A stretch of 64,000 nt of DNA from Paramarasmius palmivorus (Eukaryota > Basidiomycota > Agaricomycetes > Agaricales > Marasmiaceae): assembly GCA_037176845.1 (NCBI GenBank), contig JAYKXP010000152.1, positions 1 to 64,000 of the forward strand, in the 5' to 3' direction. This document shows, piece after piece, positions 22,318 through 34,601 of this stretch. The translations under genes were made by a program, and so were the position numbers. The notes under the pieces were generated by a model. It ran no database searches. It saw only the letters and a list, made by a program, of their open reading frames with translations, and was not told the DNA's origin. Numbering within the stretch: position 1 is the first letter of the stretch; the number at the start of each line of letters is the position of its first letter.

Positions 22318-24522
22318 TCACATTGCATCCTCATACCTTGGCGGAAGTCGGACACCCGGTCTCCATCCACTATCCAGATCTCGTTCCTCACCGGGCGTAT
22401 TCGCAACTAGAAGATGTCAGTACCTTTGAGCATCGGTATTAGAGCTTACAACTAACCGGAAAGAATGGGCTCTTGAACTGGCATCAAAGTGGCAGGACTC
22501 GAGTATCGTCTGCTCCGTGGTGCGACTACATCCTCCGCACGCGTAGCCGCTTCGGCTTCAATCCAACTGCGACCACTTCGGTCCTTAAGCTGCCAATCCC
22601 TTGGGGCGTTACTGGTGGTGACGAGCTGTTTGTCTGAGAGTTGTAAGGTAAATGGGTCAAGACCTGAGTTCTCCATACGCGACTCGGGCTGAATATCATG
22701 TCGGCGACGATTATAAAGGAGATATGCCCAAATCAATATTGAAATGAGGAACACCGCGCCAACACTACCTCCGACAATCGCACCCGCAGGCGTCTTGTGC
22801 GCCTGGGGAATTTCTGGCATTGCGATACCCGCGAGCAGCGTGTAGGATATAGACAATCGTCTCTTCATATCCATATATGAAGAATCCGAATTGTTCCAGT
22901 TGTTATAGTACGGGTCCGTCGAAGTGATGCTCTCAATCAAGGTGTTATACTACAGGTGCAGAAGTCAACTTGGGGATCGTGGCTGATACAAACAACGGAC
23001 CTTGTGAGAAATGTAGGCCTGGAGATACTTGTGTATATCGTCATACTGCTCGAGACGCTGAAATGCCCTTGAGAGACTTAAAAGTGACTCTCCTACGTCC
23101 GTTTCAACCTCGGTTCCGAGATTAGCTTGAGAAATAATCTCTCTCAATCTAGACCAGTGTCAAAGATGTGCCGAAACGATCAAGATGACCGCTTGCCTTC
23201 TCTCATCAAAATCGTGTCCCGTCTCAGACCAAGAAGTCTTTCCATCTAAGCGTATGCTTTTCCCCTCCAAACCGGTCCTCGAGTGGTATGAATCCACGCT
23301 ACAGTTAGTCCCACCTTGAGTGGTTCCAGAGAGGAGTAGATCGATTGGCTTCTCCATGGCATCGATTAATTCCCTGTACTCAAGCGAAAAGGTGTCCTGA
23401 TAACGCTGAGCAATATACCTAACCGTTCAGAAAAGAGGAATGGCAAAGAATTACGTGACATACTTGTACCACAATCTGTCAATGTTGTCAAATTTTTGCG
23501 TAAACAATGGAGTACGTAGCGTGAAACTCACACATTTGTGTAGTAGCTGATGCAGATTTTGTTGGGCTGCACTGCTTCGGAGACCACAGTCCTGGGTATT
23601 TGCCCGACATTGGGATTTGTGACGGGATTTGTGACGGTGAGATTAAGTTCAGGATACGTGGACCCAGTCTGTACCAATTATGAATATTTAAAGACACTGC
23701 AGATAGTTCTACGGGCACACCTTACACTCATCCCAGACAACATTTATCGACGAGTCTTCGTTATACAGAGTTTGAGCCAAAGAGGAGCGTCAGATCACTC
23801 GAGTACTTACCGTCAAAACACTGGGAAGTTATCCGTCCCTTAATGAGGTCTTCCACTTGGCTTATTATACTATCCAAAGTCTTTTTATAAAGGGGAGGTA
23901 GTTCGTAAATGGCAGCTAATCGTTGAGCTGCTATCACATAAAGGCTGAAGGCAAAGCAATCAGTTAAAAGGATGCCATTACCCAAAAAAATTAAACCTCA
24001 CAGAATAGATTCGACCTGGTCATATTTCAAGGGCGAATGATGGGAAGCTGAATTTAAGTCGCTGATGGGGTAACCATCGTTCGCGCCGTTCCCCTGGTCA
24101 ATCTTCCCATAAAGTTTGAAATACCCCAAGACAGTTTCCTTGAACACATTTTGCTGTGTGATCTCATCAAATAACTCAAGCTGGGCAACAAGTTTTGCAG
24201 TGTTCGAAGGCGACATGCTTGAGTTGTCTTGATATGTAGCGCTAAGAATAAGTTCGTTTAAGCTTAATCGGACATACGATGCACACCTGCAAGTATGAAC
24301 AAGTCATCAAGCATTTGGACGGTGGTATTCAATGCCTGAAACGCAAGTTCCATCCTATTTTGTTTTGAGATTGTTATATTTAGCTTCTAAATAGTCACAA
24401 TTAGAACCGAGCACGCAATAGAATGTGATGGTTACACTGACCGTCCAGGCAGGATCTGGATTAAGCTGTGCGCACGTTAGCGTGCTCCAGAAGAGCAAAA
24501 TGAAAAGAGGCGGTAGAAACAT
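22318..24522 (-). CDS. Type I membrane protein of the array (copy 1), PPxY tail
   Basis: Multi-exon gene. The ATG at 24522 starts a signal peptide (MFLPPLFILLFWSTLTCA) followed by QLNPDPAWT and a gtcagt donor. Recognisable exons include NTAKLVAQLELFDE (about 24150-24210), SLYVIAAQRL-type helix sequence (about 23930), a dispersed LDGKTSWS segment (about 23240), SLLSLSRAFQRLEQYDDIHKYLQAYIS (about 23000-23090) and the exon at 22452-22940 with YYNNWN, SISYTLLAGI, a TM segment (GAIVGGSVGAVFLISILIWAY), the RRR stop-transfer signal and the tail motif WQLKDRSGRSW. The final exon ends RLPPRYEDAM. The ectodomain pattern resembles the GH76-like gene at 57-59.4 kb, so an (alpha/alpha)6 toroid is inferred; the adjacent catalytic Asp pair of GH76 is not evident. 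It is probably a surface protein, with the PPxY tail offering a WW-domain (Rsp5-type ligase) docking site. Confidence 0.65.
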
Positions 24523-24559
24523 GATTCAATGGAATATTCGCCTTGAATCTATCTCAGTG

Positions 24560-24567
24560 TACTTATA
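24560..24567 (-). promoter_or_regulatory. TATA box of array copy 1
   Basis: TATAAGTA on the minus strand, 38 bp upstream of the ATG at 24522. The surrounding promoter sequence is shared with copy 5 (39457-39464). Confidence 0.6.
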
Positions 24568-24569
24568 GC

Positions 24570-26701
24570 GGGAAATGCCGATGGCTAACAAATCAAGCAT
24601 GGCATTATGAATGCTCATATCATTACAGAAATCTTGTCGAACCTGCGTGGGTTTTTGTACCTTGTGATTAAGCATTGTTCTCGGTAGACAGGCGTTAAAA
24701 TTGTGGTCATATTTCCGCCTATGGAGCCGGATTCTGGGTGCACAAATTGATACCCTATCCTCGAATGAGTATATCTCCAAAGCTCTTTCCGTGAATTCAG
24801 GGGTTCGACGAGTCAACGGGAAATAGTTCCGTCCCAAGAACAATGCAGTGGCATTTCATGATAACGGTGGATTTCAAATGCGATCACCGCATGGTAGAGT
24901 GCAGTGCTGTGTACCCGAATACGTTCGGAAATGAAAAGAAGACAATGACCTTTGCTTCCATTTCAATCTAGGCTGCGTTCGCGTCAACTAAACCCCGAGA
25001 TTGAGGTTGGGTGCGTAATTCCAGCAAAGGGCTGTGAGGGAGCGAGGAGACGATGGAAAACAATAGCTGTTCGTACGGTGCTCATGACCAGAGGCGTACG
25101 TTCATAGAGGAAGAGATGAGGATGGCCGGACCTTGAATGAGAGTAGAATGGAGATATCAAGCCACGCGGCCTCAGAAACTGGAGGTATTAGAAGTGACCA
25201 TCACTGACATGCATCCAAAACATGGATGTCGAGGTCAATCACTTTCCCGGAAGCTCTTGTCATTGACTCATCCAACACATTTCCGGATCAGGAGAAGTAT
25301 GAGATAACTCGGAGCACCAGATTGACCCCAGGCTGCTCTGGTCACAATTTTATCCAGCTGATTCAACCGTTTGGCTTACTCCACAACCGCCACGGTCCGT
25401 GGATATAACGTTCAGTATCCCAGATGGGCAATTCATGGCTTAAAAACCTGCACATCACTAGACTAAGGATTTCCAAAAACACGTATATCTTTAAGCAAGG
25501 GACATTAGGCTTGGGCGAACGTGAGAAGCGCACCGGACGGTACGTTTCCCCCAGGAGTAATTGAAATTGTTCACAACGACATGATCACCGGAGTTGTGTG
25601 TATTCAGGCTGCCTGCCAGTCGTGTTCACTATCAGCAGATGCCAGGGAGTAGCGCCTGCACGCCAAGCATTAGATATCACAAGGCGAAGCACACAAGACA
25701 TTGGCGATGACAGCTCTGATTATTCGACGGGGATTATGGGGAAAAAAATATACATTCTCCAATCCCATCGTGCTTCCCCGATCGACACGCTCCCTAGGAT
25801 CCTTCTATGTTTTGCAAATATTCGTCGCTACCCTTCCAGAATAGACTTCGATCGATAAGAACGATTGCCACGACAAGCTGTTAGAGAACCTCACCTTCAT
25901 AGTAATACAGATCCTCGCTTCCCCCTGTTCCCCCGGTTTATCCGTTTCTCATTGTCCCTGCTCCTTAACCCAAGTTACCCAAGTTCGTGCACATTCCCGA
26001 TACTGGGCATAATCTGTATGCGCACATAATAGACGACATTGATAGCGTAAAGACGTTGGTAAGAGGTTCGAGCAGGTCTCGTGTAAGATTAGAGTACAAC
26101 GTGGGGTGTTTTGCATATGTATCATTAGCCTGAAACAATGTCTTCCAATCATATTGAACCAGTGCTTGCGGATAGAGGACATGAAGTTGCTTCCAGACGG
26201 TTGGTTGAAGGAGGCAAACTGTGCTTTGAATCAGGTCGTCGTGGCAGCGAAGAAAAAGAATTTTTACGCCACGTGACCGAGTCCCGGATCAAATACCGGG
26301 AAGATAAGATTACCAAAGATAACGGTTAATCGAATACTTATTCGCATGAATATATAGGATACATAGTAGAACAATCTAATGGCTGATTGCACAATCAGAC
26401 GTTCAAGATCAATGGACGCGCAAAAAGCGAGCGTCAGGTTCCAACCTACTCCCTTCACGTTGCTTAATCTACGTACATCAACACAATTCTCGATTCAGAG
26501 ATAAGTCGGGGACTTGGTCTCCATTCACTATCGTTCTTTGCTGGGCAACTTGGACAAATAGATACTCTGCTATTACCGTATCCAACTTGAACGGTATACA
26601 TGATCACCATAAATAGAGGTATAAAATCTAGCGAACCAAAAATCCTGACCCCGTCCTATACACTGTCACTCTTGCCATCATTTCAACGGCATCAAGCAAA
26701 A
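24570..26701. other. Intergenic, with one fragment of the dispersed repeat
   Basis: No gene supported. The part nearest copy 1 is a duplicated promoter flank. Around 26205-26330 lies a fragment of the repeat also found near 31.7, 36.9 and 42.0 kb (gtggcagcgaagaaa..., ccacgtg, ...gataagatt). Confidence 0.45.
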
Positions 26702-28989
26702 TCACATCGCATCCTCGTATGTGGGAGGGAGTCTGCGATGCGCACCGCTTGGTCGCCATCCGCTATCATGATCTCGTTCTCCATTAGCCTGATTGAGCGC
26801 TAGAATATCTGTTGATATACCTCTGCGTCTGTAACAAGGAATTCGGGACTTACAAGCTGAGATTGATTCTTGAACCGGCACCAAAGTTGCAGGACTCGAG
26901 TATCTTCGGCTTCGTGGTGCGGCTACATCCGCTGTATCCATACTCTCTCCAACCCCGATCCAATTCCGACCGCTCCGATCTTTGAGTTGCCAATCCCTTG
27001 GTGCATTATCCGTAGTTACGAGCTGCTTTTCCGAGATTTATAGGGCGAACGGTTCTGGATCGGTGTTTTTGGATTGTTCGGATTGATCCCGACGCCGACG
27101 TCGATTGTAGAGGACCCAGACCAAAATCGATAATACGACAAGGATCAGTCCACCTACACTCCCTCCTGCGATAGCTCCAGCTGCAGGTCCAGAGTGAGTG
27201 AACGGAGAGTCGTCAACGCTGGACGTATTGTTCGCTCCAATGATTTCTGGCATTCCGATCCCTGCGAATAACGTATAAGAAATTGATAAGCGTTCCTTGA
27301 TATCCATCTCTTTGGTATTATTCCAGTTGTTGTAAGACGAGTCCGCTGAGATTATGTTGTCAAGCAGTGCGTTATACTGGACAAATGATTCAATCGACAA
27401 GGAGCAATTATTCGTTCAGTAACAAACCTGATCAGAAATGTAAGCCTCAAGATAGGACCGCATATCCCCATAGTTTTCCAAGCGAGGAGTTGTAGAAGAT
27501 AGACTGAAAATCAACTCTCCGTGGTTGAGAGGCGTGAATCCCGGGTGTAAGGGTGTCCCTTCATTCTGGCCTGGTCCACCAGAGACACGCCAACTATCAA
27601 GCGCCCTGACGGTCTCAACAATGTATTCTCTGAGGCTTCGGGAAACGTTAACCGGTTCCAAAAGAAATTGAGGCAATAAAACAATACTTACGATCTCTGA
27701 TCAAATGAATTCCATGCCATCGACAGTGTTGTGTTGCCATCTAGATATATAGGGTGTGTAGGATATTCAAATGAGTATATAGCTAGACCGCCCACAGAAC
27801 TACACCCGCTCGACACTGCCAGGCCCGAAAAAGGTATACGTTCCATAGTGTTGGCAATGTCTGCATCACCAGGTGTAAAGCTATCGTGATATATCTGGGC
27901 ATGAAATCTGAAATTACCCTAAGCACCGAACAGATACAGGTTAAACTTCCATGCAACTTACCTGTACCATAGCCTGTTCAAATGTTTAATGTTTAGAATT
28001 CTTGTATTGCAAACATTTGAAAATACTACGCATTGGTATAGCTGATCATTGCGGGCAATTGGCCTATTGGCAGTGTCCCTAACTATGTCTTATCAAACTT
28101 CAGCCGCCATGAAAAATCCCGAAAGACTCACTATATCGCAGTTGTCAACGATAGCGTACTGAAGCGAGCTATTGCGAAGCACTACTTAAGATTAGCCAAT
28201 ATATAGGACTATGAATGGTTTGAATACTTACACTCTCTGCATTCAACATCCATATTTGGAACCCCCCATTGCGCTGTTCGCCGGAACAGCAAGCTTTGAA
28301 CTGTGACCACAATATCTTGTCGCATGGCCTGCTGTGCAGCTACTGCGTAAAGACGTGTGCGAGATATTCATTCCAGTAACCGCGTTCGAAAGAACCAACT
28401 CGTACAGTAAATAGTTTGCCTGCGTGTTTCCAGACCGCATTAACAAAAGAAGGTTGGTGTATGGTTTTGTCCCACTTCAATCGTTTCGCTAGATCCACAA
28501 GATGAGCAATATACTTGTATCAAAAAGATGAAATACTTACTTTGACGCTAAGGTGGATCTTTCGTTACCGGAAGTTCCGTACAGCGGGAAGTACTCATCA
28601 ACAGTTTTTCTATACCTATTTTGGCCCGACATCGCATCGAATGCTGCAAGTTGTGCAAAAAGCCTTGCAGTGTTGGCAAGCGGAATGCTTGAGTTGTCTT
28701 ATACGATATGTCTTTCAGCGAGTATTGTTCATGGACAGAGACGATTGGCGGTGCATACCTGGAAGAATCAAGCTGGAATCAAGCATTGCTACCATTGTAT
28801 CAAGCGCCTGTGCCGCCAGATCCATTCTTTGCCGTTTCACGAGGTGATATTTGGTCTCTAACTCTCCAATCAGAGCTAGCATAGACGAAGTACCATATAA
28901 CCACGCACCGCCCATGCAGGATCAGCAGCAAGTTGTGCAACCGCGAGAGTGCTCCAGACGAGCAGGATGAAAGAGAAACTGAAAATCAT
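26702..28989 (-). CDS. Type I membrane protein of the array (copy 2), nonsense codon after TM
   Basis: Same architecture as copy 1. ATG 28989 starts a signal peptide (MIFSFSFILLVWSTLAVA, then QLAADPAW). Ectodomain exons follow, including GELIFSLSS and ENYGDMRSYLEAYIS (about 27425-27540) and YNALLDNIISADSSYNNWN, SISYTLFAGIGM. The TM is GAIAGGSVGGLILVVLSILVWV, with a polybasic RRRRR stop-transfer. The tail exon ends RRLPPTYEDAM at 26702. The codon at 27038-27040 is TAA where paralogues have a Gln codon (FTLQLSDKQ, FILQVSDKE), so as written the product ends just inside the membrane and loses the WQLKDRSGR and PPxY motifs. The downstream tail coding sequence remains well conserved, implying a recent mutation, readthrough or a sequencing error. 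Confidence 0.6.
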
Positions 28990-29020
28990 GACTGAGAGTG
29001 GGCACGCTTGACCCCGTTTT

Positions 29021-29026
29021 ATTATA
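29021..29026 (-). promoter_or_regulatory. TATA box of array copy 2
   Basis: TATAAT followed by AAAA on the minus strand, about 33 bp upstream of the ATG at 28989. Confidence 0.5.
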
Positions 29027-29029
29027 AAT

Positions 29030-32028
29030 GAAATCGGAAATCAAACCGTCACCGAACAACTGATTGAACGATGGAAGTATCCACTTCACTGCAACTCGCC
29101 CATTGCCGATATCTTGCATGTTCGTGACTTGAACTTGTCCAATGAGAGTTTTTACGACGTTGACTCGAGAAGAAGTCCCTACTGACATCTACAGTTCCCA
29201 GCAAAATTGAAAACTCTGCCTCCTCTTTACCTGTATTAGTCAATGATCATGGTATCCATGCGGGAGTGAACCGTGACCTTGTTGATGGCAGCGTCTGGAG
29301 TAACAATTGTTGCTCTCCAGACAGATCTCATACGTGATGATTCCTGGCAAACATCAGACGTGGGTAACTCAGAGCAGCGTAAGTGAACCTAGTTTGTATA
29401 GCATAGGGACAGCATAGACTCAAGAACATGCCGTTCCTGATACCATCTCCCGTTCCCAATTAACATCTCCAGGATCCAGGATCTTTGTGCTGTACACTAT
29501 GCTACGCCCGTCTTGATTCCCTCGATGATTCATTGTTGCATCAAGAGTACCCTCATGGAGTCGAGAATGATCACAGGGACCGTTATCGGAGTCTGTCACG
29601 TTCAGGGAGTAAGTTATGAGACAAATATGAAGATCATTCGAGGAAAACCTTTCCATAAACCTTGAATTTCCGTCTCGCACGTTTGGCATCGAAGATTTCC
29701 ATAATTTGGCGACAGATGCTAGCTTCCCGGTAAGATTTATACCAATGACCTCTTTCCTTAGAGAGATTAGTTTCAAACGTTTGTCTGATGGTCGCTAGTT
29801 TCGAGCAATGAGAACAAATTTCAGGAACGGGGGCAAGACGTTATGACCTTCATACAATACATCACCATTCAACCGACTCTCAGCTTCTCCCGTCTCTCGG
29901 TGATTATCGATCAATTGCCCTCAGCTTCCGTTCCGACTTGGTACCTTATGCCTCATGTCTGCAGCCTGCATTTCCGATACCCGTACAGAATGATTTTACA
30001 ACAGCGGTAGCTTGATAGCGCAGAAAGATGCGAGATGCTTTCAAACGAGGTGTTCCATATAGACAAAGTGTCTGGGATCTACTGAAGACGCGTTGGCGCC
30101 CTGAACTGAATGAAGAGCGAAGTAGAAATGCTTCCCAATGCCGAGTTCGACGCGTCCAATCACTTGGCGTTCGTTCCTCTGCAATCTCCACCATCTTCTA
30201 CCCGGCCCGTTTGTCTTTGACCTTTTGCATCTCGACACTCCCCCTGATCTGTGCGCTGGCGGTTGGGTGTGATGTATGTCATACCAACGTGTAGGGCTCG
30301 TGATCGATCAAGTTGGAGGCCATTTCACTGGCGGTGTGGATGGGGAGCAATAAGTGTCGTTGTATGGCGTGTGTTGAAGCTTCCAGGGGCTCAAGAATTC
30401 GGGGGTTTGGGAAATAGGATTTGCAAGTGCGTTCGGTCTATCACGAGTGTTAGCACGACCCGACAAAACGAAACGGATTATAGAGCATATCCATTGAAGT
30501 AGGTCGAATCCAGGATCGATAGTGTCGTATTCGATAACTTCCGGCATCGGACATCTCTTCTCCAACACGTGGATCCATAGATGGCATTCTGCATGTTTCG
30601 CTGAGAGTGCGTTGGAAACCAGAACGAGTCAGGAAGGATGGTAGACGTACGGTTGTAGTTTCTTAAGCCTAATCCGGTTCCTATCTCTCTTGATATCGAA
30701 TCCTGCGCCAGACCACACCCCTTCCATCCACTGCCCGCTTCGGGTTCTAAGCGCGGTTTCCATTTCTCTCCCAAGCCCGTGTTTCCCTGGCCTTCTCTAT
30801 GTCCGTAACGTCATCCATGCAATCAAAATCTGACCGCCATCCACATCTGCCTACGTCGTTTCTACTCGAACGGATGGGGAGATAATCGATAGTGACGAGC
30901 ACGCAGGTGTGAAGCTCGTCATCGATGACGCTGCAGGGCAAAGGGTTGTCATCATCGGTGTTTGTGGAGAGCAACAATGGGATATCAGGAAGGTGTAATC
31001 GAGGAGTACTACTTATCTTGCGAGTCAACTAGGAGACGAGAGAAATAGAGGGATGACTCACCAGCTATTGAGAAGTAGATATCGTCTGGAGGAACCTGAA
31101 TGTGATGGTTTCAAGGAACGTCGAAAACACTTCGGTGTTGTATGTCAGGGTAGGAGGGATGTATCGTTGAGTGCACTGGAGAGTCTGAGGCCGAGGGCGC
31201 GGTATGGATGAGAGAAGACAAGGGAGCGTTGGCTCTACCTGGAGCGCCATTGGATAAGAGTTGTTTGTGGGTGCGTTTTGGTATGGTATGACACACGTAT
31301 CTCCTTGGCATTTTGGACAGGTGTATCCCACGGACCAGCTACCAGGATAATGGTTGGCGTTGAGGAAGGGCGAGCGGGCATTTAGATGGGATGGAGTCTC
31401 CTCTGGATACGAGCGTGTATGGAGCTCATCATTGATGACATCGCAGGGCAAAGGGTTGGCGTTTGGTCGTTTGGGATTGCCTTGATGAGTCAATATAGAG
31501 GAAAGAATTAGTCAATTGACCAACGGTTGGCACACTAGGCGGAGGAATCTGGAGAAGGTGACGAAGTGAAGACGTACGTAGAGTCGTAATGGGTGCGAGG
31601 AATGTCGACTAACAGGGTCTTTTGATGTGGGACGGGATGGTTGGTTTCGCGTAGAAGGCAGAAGATAAAAGAAAAATTCATGCCACGTGTCAGAGTCTCG
31701 AGTCTTTGAACCGGTGGACCGGTCCATCAGTCCATCATGGGCATCAAGCGTCAACGATAATATCATCGAATACGTTGGTCAACGAGCGATGAAGATGGGA
31801 GATCTACTTAGGGACTTGACTGTTGCGGTGATGGATCCTCGGGCAGGTAAAAATGTAAGATTGGTCGATAGGAAATGTTGCGCAAGACTAAATATCACGC
31901 AACGAATCAGACCTCCGCTATTAGCGTATTCAACGGTATAAGTGCATGACCACGATAAGTAGACCCTAGCCAATACTCCTGACCCCGTGCTATACAACAT
32001 CACTCTTGCAGTCATCTTGACTTGTAAA
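29030..32028. other. Intergenic between array copies 2 and 3
   Basis: No supported gene. One 118-codon minus-strand frame (29420-29776) has no recognisable motif. The section 30880-31700 consists of blocks of the dispersed repeat. Confidence 0.4.
30880..31480. repeat. Dispersed degenerate repeat, two adjacent blocks
   Basis: Block at about 30890-31035 (gctcgtcatcgatgacgctg, cagggcaaagggttg, ttatcttgcgagtcaa) recurs at 41210-41355. A second block at about 31200-31465 carries gagcgttggctctacctgg, also found near 36710 and 41820, and again the cagggcaaagggtt motif. On the minus strand the blocks read PLPCxVIxDELHT, hinting at a decayed coding origin. Confidence 0.5.
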
Positions 32029-33271
32029 TCACATTGCATCCTCGTACGCTGGCGGAAGTCGGCGATGTGCACCATCCGGTCTCCATCCACTGTCCTGATC
32101 TCGTTCTTGGTCAGACTGATTCCCTGCTAGAAGATTTTTCAATACATTTGCGGAATTGACAGAGATCTGGAGACTGGCCTTCTGGAGCTGGTTCTTGAAG
32201 TTGAGCTGGCATGATCAAAATAGCTGGACTCGAGTATCTTCGGCCCCGTGGTGCTACTACATCCGTGGTATCTGTTTCCTCTCTAACTTCACTTCGTCCA
32301 CTTCTGTCCTTGAGTTGCCAGCCCCTTGGTATATTATTGGTAGTGACGGGTTCCTTGTCTGAGACTTGTAAGATGAACGGTTCTGGATCGGTGTTATCTA
32401 TGGATGACCCGGATTGATTTTGATGTCGACGACGATTGTAGAGGACCCAGGCCAAAATCAATAATGCGACAAGGAACACTGCGCCGACAACACCTCCTGC
32501 GACCCCTGCTAGGAATGCGAAAGAAATTGACGAGCGGTTATTGTTAGTCATCTCTGATATTTCCACATCCTCAACATAAACATGCGCGCTGCTAAAAGTA
32601 ACTGCTTAAATCTGATCAACACAAAGGATTACGAATGATTTGGCCACTCACGTCGTCTGAAGAGAGCTTCCATATTTGAGATCACCCATTGCCCTATTCG
32701 TTCAAATGACAAGCGTATGTCCTGGATCATGGGAACCATCGCGTAAATCCTACTCCCAGTGTTTCTTTCAGCAACGGCGTTTGACGGATTCCACTCGTAC
32801 GCTAATTTATTAGCCTGCATGTTCCACTGGGGTGTGAGAAATGGAGCAACGTGTATGTTTAAATCTCACATTAATGGCTTCGCTGAGTCAAGATGATGAG
32901 CAATATACCTATATCAAGAGCAAAAAATGCTTACTTTGTCGCTGAGGGTGAGTTTTGGTTAAGGGAAGTTCCGTGACGCAGAAAGTCTGTCACATATATT
33001 CTTGGGCGGTTATTCGTGGCATGTGAATATTTCCAACGCCTACCTGGAAGAACTCGACTGGGAGGGATCTTCGCTACCCTCATATCTGACGGGCGTGCCG
33101 CAAAATCGTTTCTCTGCTGTCTCATGAGGTTGATGTTATGTATCTGATTGATCTAAATTAGCTTTAGAAGAATACCATAAAGATACACACCGCCGGCTGG
33201 GGTTCAGCGTTATCGTAGGCATGGGTGAGGGTGCCCGCGACGAGCAGAATCAGGAGGACAATGGGAATCAT
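32029..33271 (-). pseudogene. Array copy 3, internally deleted type I membrane protein
   Basis: The signal peptide survives (ATG 33271, MIPIVLLILLVAGTLTHA), as do one or two N-terminal exons (FAARPSDMRVAKIPPSRVLP region; NTGSRIYAMVPMIQDIRL at about 32700) and the full TM and tail exons (GVAGGVVGAVFLVALLILAW, RRRH, WQLKDRSGRS, terminal RRLPPAYEDAM at 32029). The middle of the ectodomain, including the LDGKTT and SRAFQRL...YIS exons, is missing: the gene is 1.2 kb against about 2.2 kb for its paralogues. I infer a deletion derivative. It could still make a short membrane protein, but the exon junctions are not clear. Confidence 0.55.
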
Positions 33272-33931
33272 GATTGCAAGTTCATCCGCACGGGACACCA
33301 CTTTAATATGTGAACTAGCTAATGGCAGTGTCTGTAGGTCCGATGTTCTTCGTCGGATCCTGATCGCATTTCTTAGTCGCATAGCATAAAGATGCGGCAT
33401 CAATGAAATGTATAAATGAAACGTACTGTTCCATCTCCCTTCCCCAGTGAAGGAATCATGCCAGTCTCGAACCTGAAACCCGTTGGCAGAGAAAACAGGA
33501 TCAAAATGTATATACTATCTAATCGCCGAGGATCCATTCTTATCGCCTCTCCCGGTCGTTACCTCACACGAAGATGAGTAAACGACACCGACAGCAAGAC
33601 GTGAGATACAGCCGAACAAGTCTTGCACAACAGTACCAAGCCAGAACCAGGGAAAATGTATCTCCCTATAATACACCTTCTACACGTCCACCCGTTGCTT
33701 GTATGGTCATGTGCATTCTCCACTACTCTCCGGTCAAATTACGCTGATTCGATCCAAGAGCTATAATGCTGTGTCGATTCGAATCTACACATCAAGTTGC
33801 TTTACGCTGACAGATCCCTATTACCATTGACTTTCCAGAAGCCTGGGACACCCTAATCCATCATCGATCCAGTAAGAAGCGATACGAACTAGTTAGATCA
33901 TCGAAAGAATCACAAATCGGGACCACACAGT
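33272..33931. other. Intergenic, nothing recognised
   Basis: About 660 bp between array copy 3 and the hAT-like element, without recognisable coding or RNA features. Confidence 0.5.
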
Positions 33932-33939
33932 GCCTCACC

Positions 33940-34601
33940 GTGAGTAGTGATGCGGCGAGTCGAGCCCAACTCGACCTCGAGTTGATCTGAGCTGGGCTCA
34001 TTGCCTTTTTGGAGAGCTCAACTCAAGTCTGTTACTGTATACGGTAATTCCCATCTTCCTCTGCTACTCCCACTCCCCTCGACCTATCCTCCTCCTTCCA
34101 CCATCATGTTTTCACGTCCTACTCCTCAAATTCATGTACCCCGTCGAAGTAATGCAAATACAGTTTTATAAAACCCATTAATCCCGAAGTGATGTAAGAC
34201 AAGAAGTTCAAAAATACTAGAAGCAAGGGTTGCTCAGTCGTTGGTGCTGGTTGCGTTTTTCAGCGCGTTTTTGGTAAGTGGTTTAATATACATTTACAGA
34301 GTATACTTAATGGTACTTTACTCCAACCTTCTGTACCCCGGGACTCACATTTATGTTGTAGAAATACTTGTATATACCATAGGTATTACTATCTGCAAAT
34401 AACTCTCCTTAGAAAATCATGCCTCGTACGGTACTGTGCCGTCTGTAGCAGCGCAGAGATGACGGAGACCCGATTGCCGAAAAAGGCAACTCAAGGTGGA
34501 GCTCAAGCTTGAGCGGCTCGAGGGCTCGACTCACCTCGAGTCCTTGAGCTCATCAAAAAGCGTCAGCTCGAATCAACTCAAATCAACTCGCCGCATCACT
34601 A
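33940..34601. mobile_element. hAT-like miniature inverted-repeat element
   Basis: About 660 bp bounded by long imperfect inverted repeats. The left arm from 33945 reads tagtgatgcggcgagtcgag followed by ctcgagttg/gagctc-rich sequence. The right arm ending at 34601 is its reverse complement (actcgccgcatcacta at 34586-34601), also followed inward by ctcgag/gagctc motifs. The 8-bp word gcctcacc occurs just outside both ends (33932-33939 and 34602-34609), as an 8-bp hAT target-site duplication would, though 5 extra bases (gtgag) separate it from the left repeat. No transposase is encoded, so it is non-autonomous. Confidence 0.6.
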
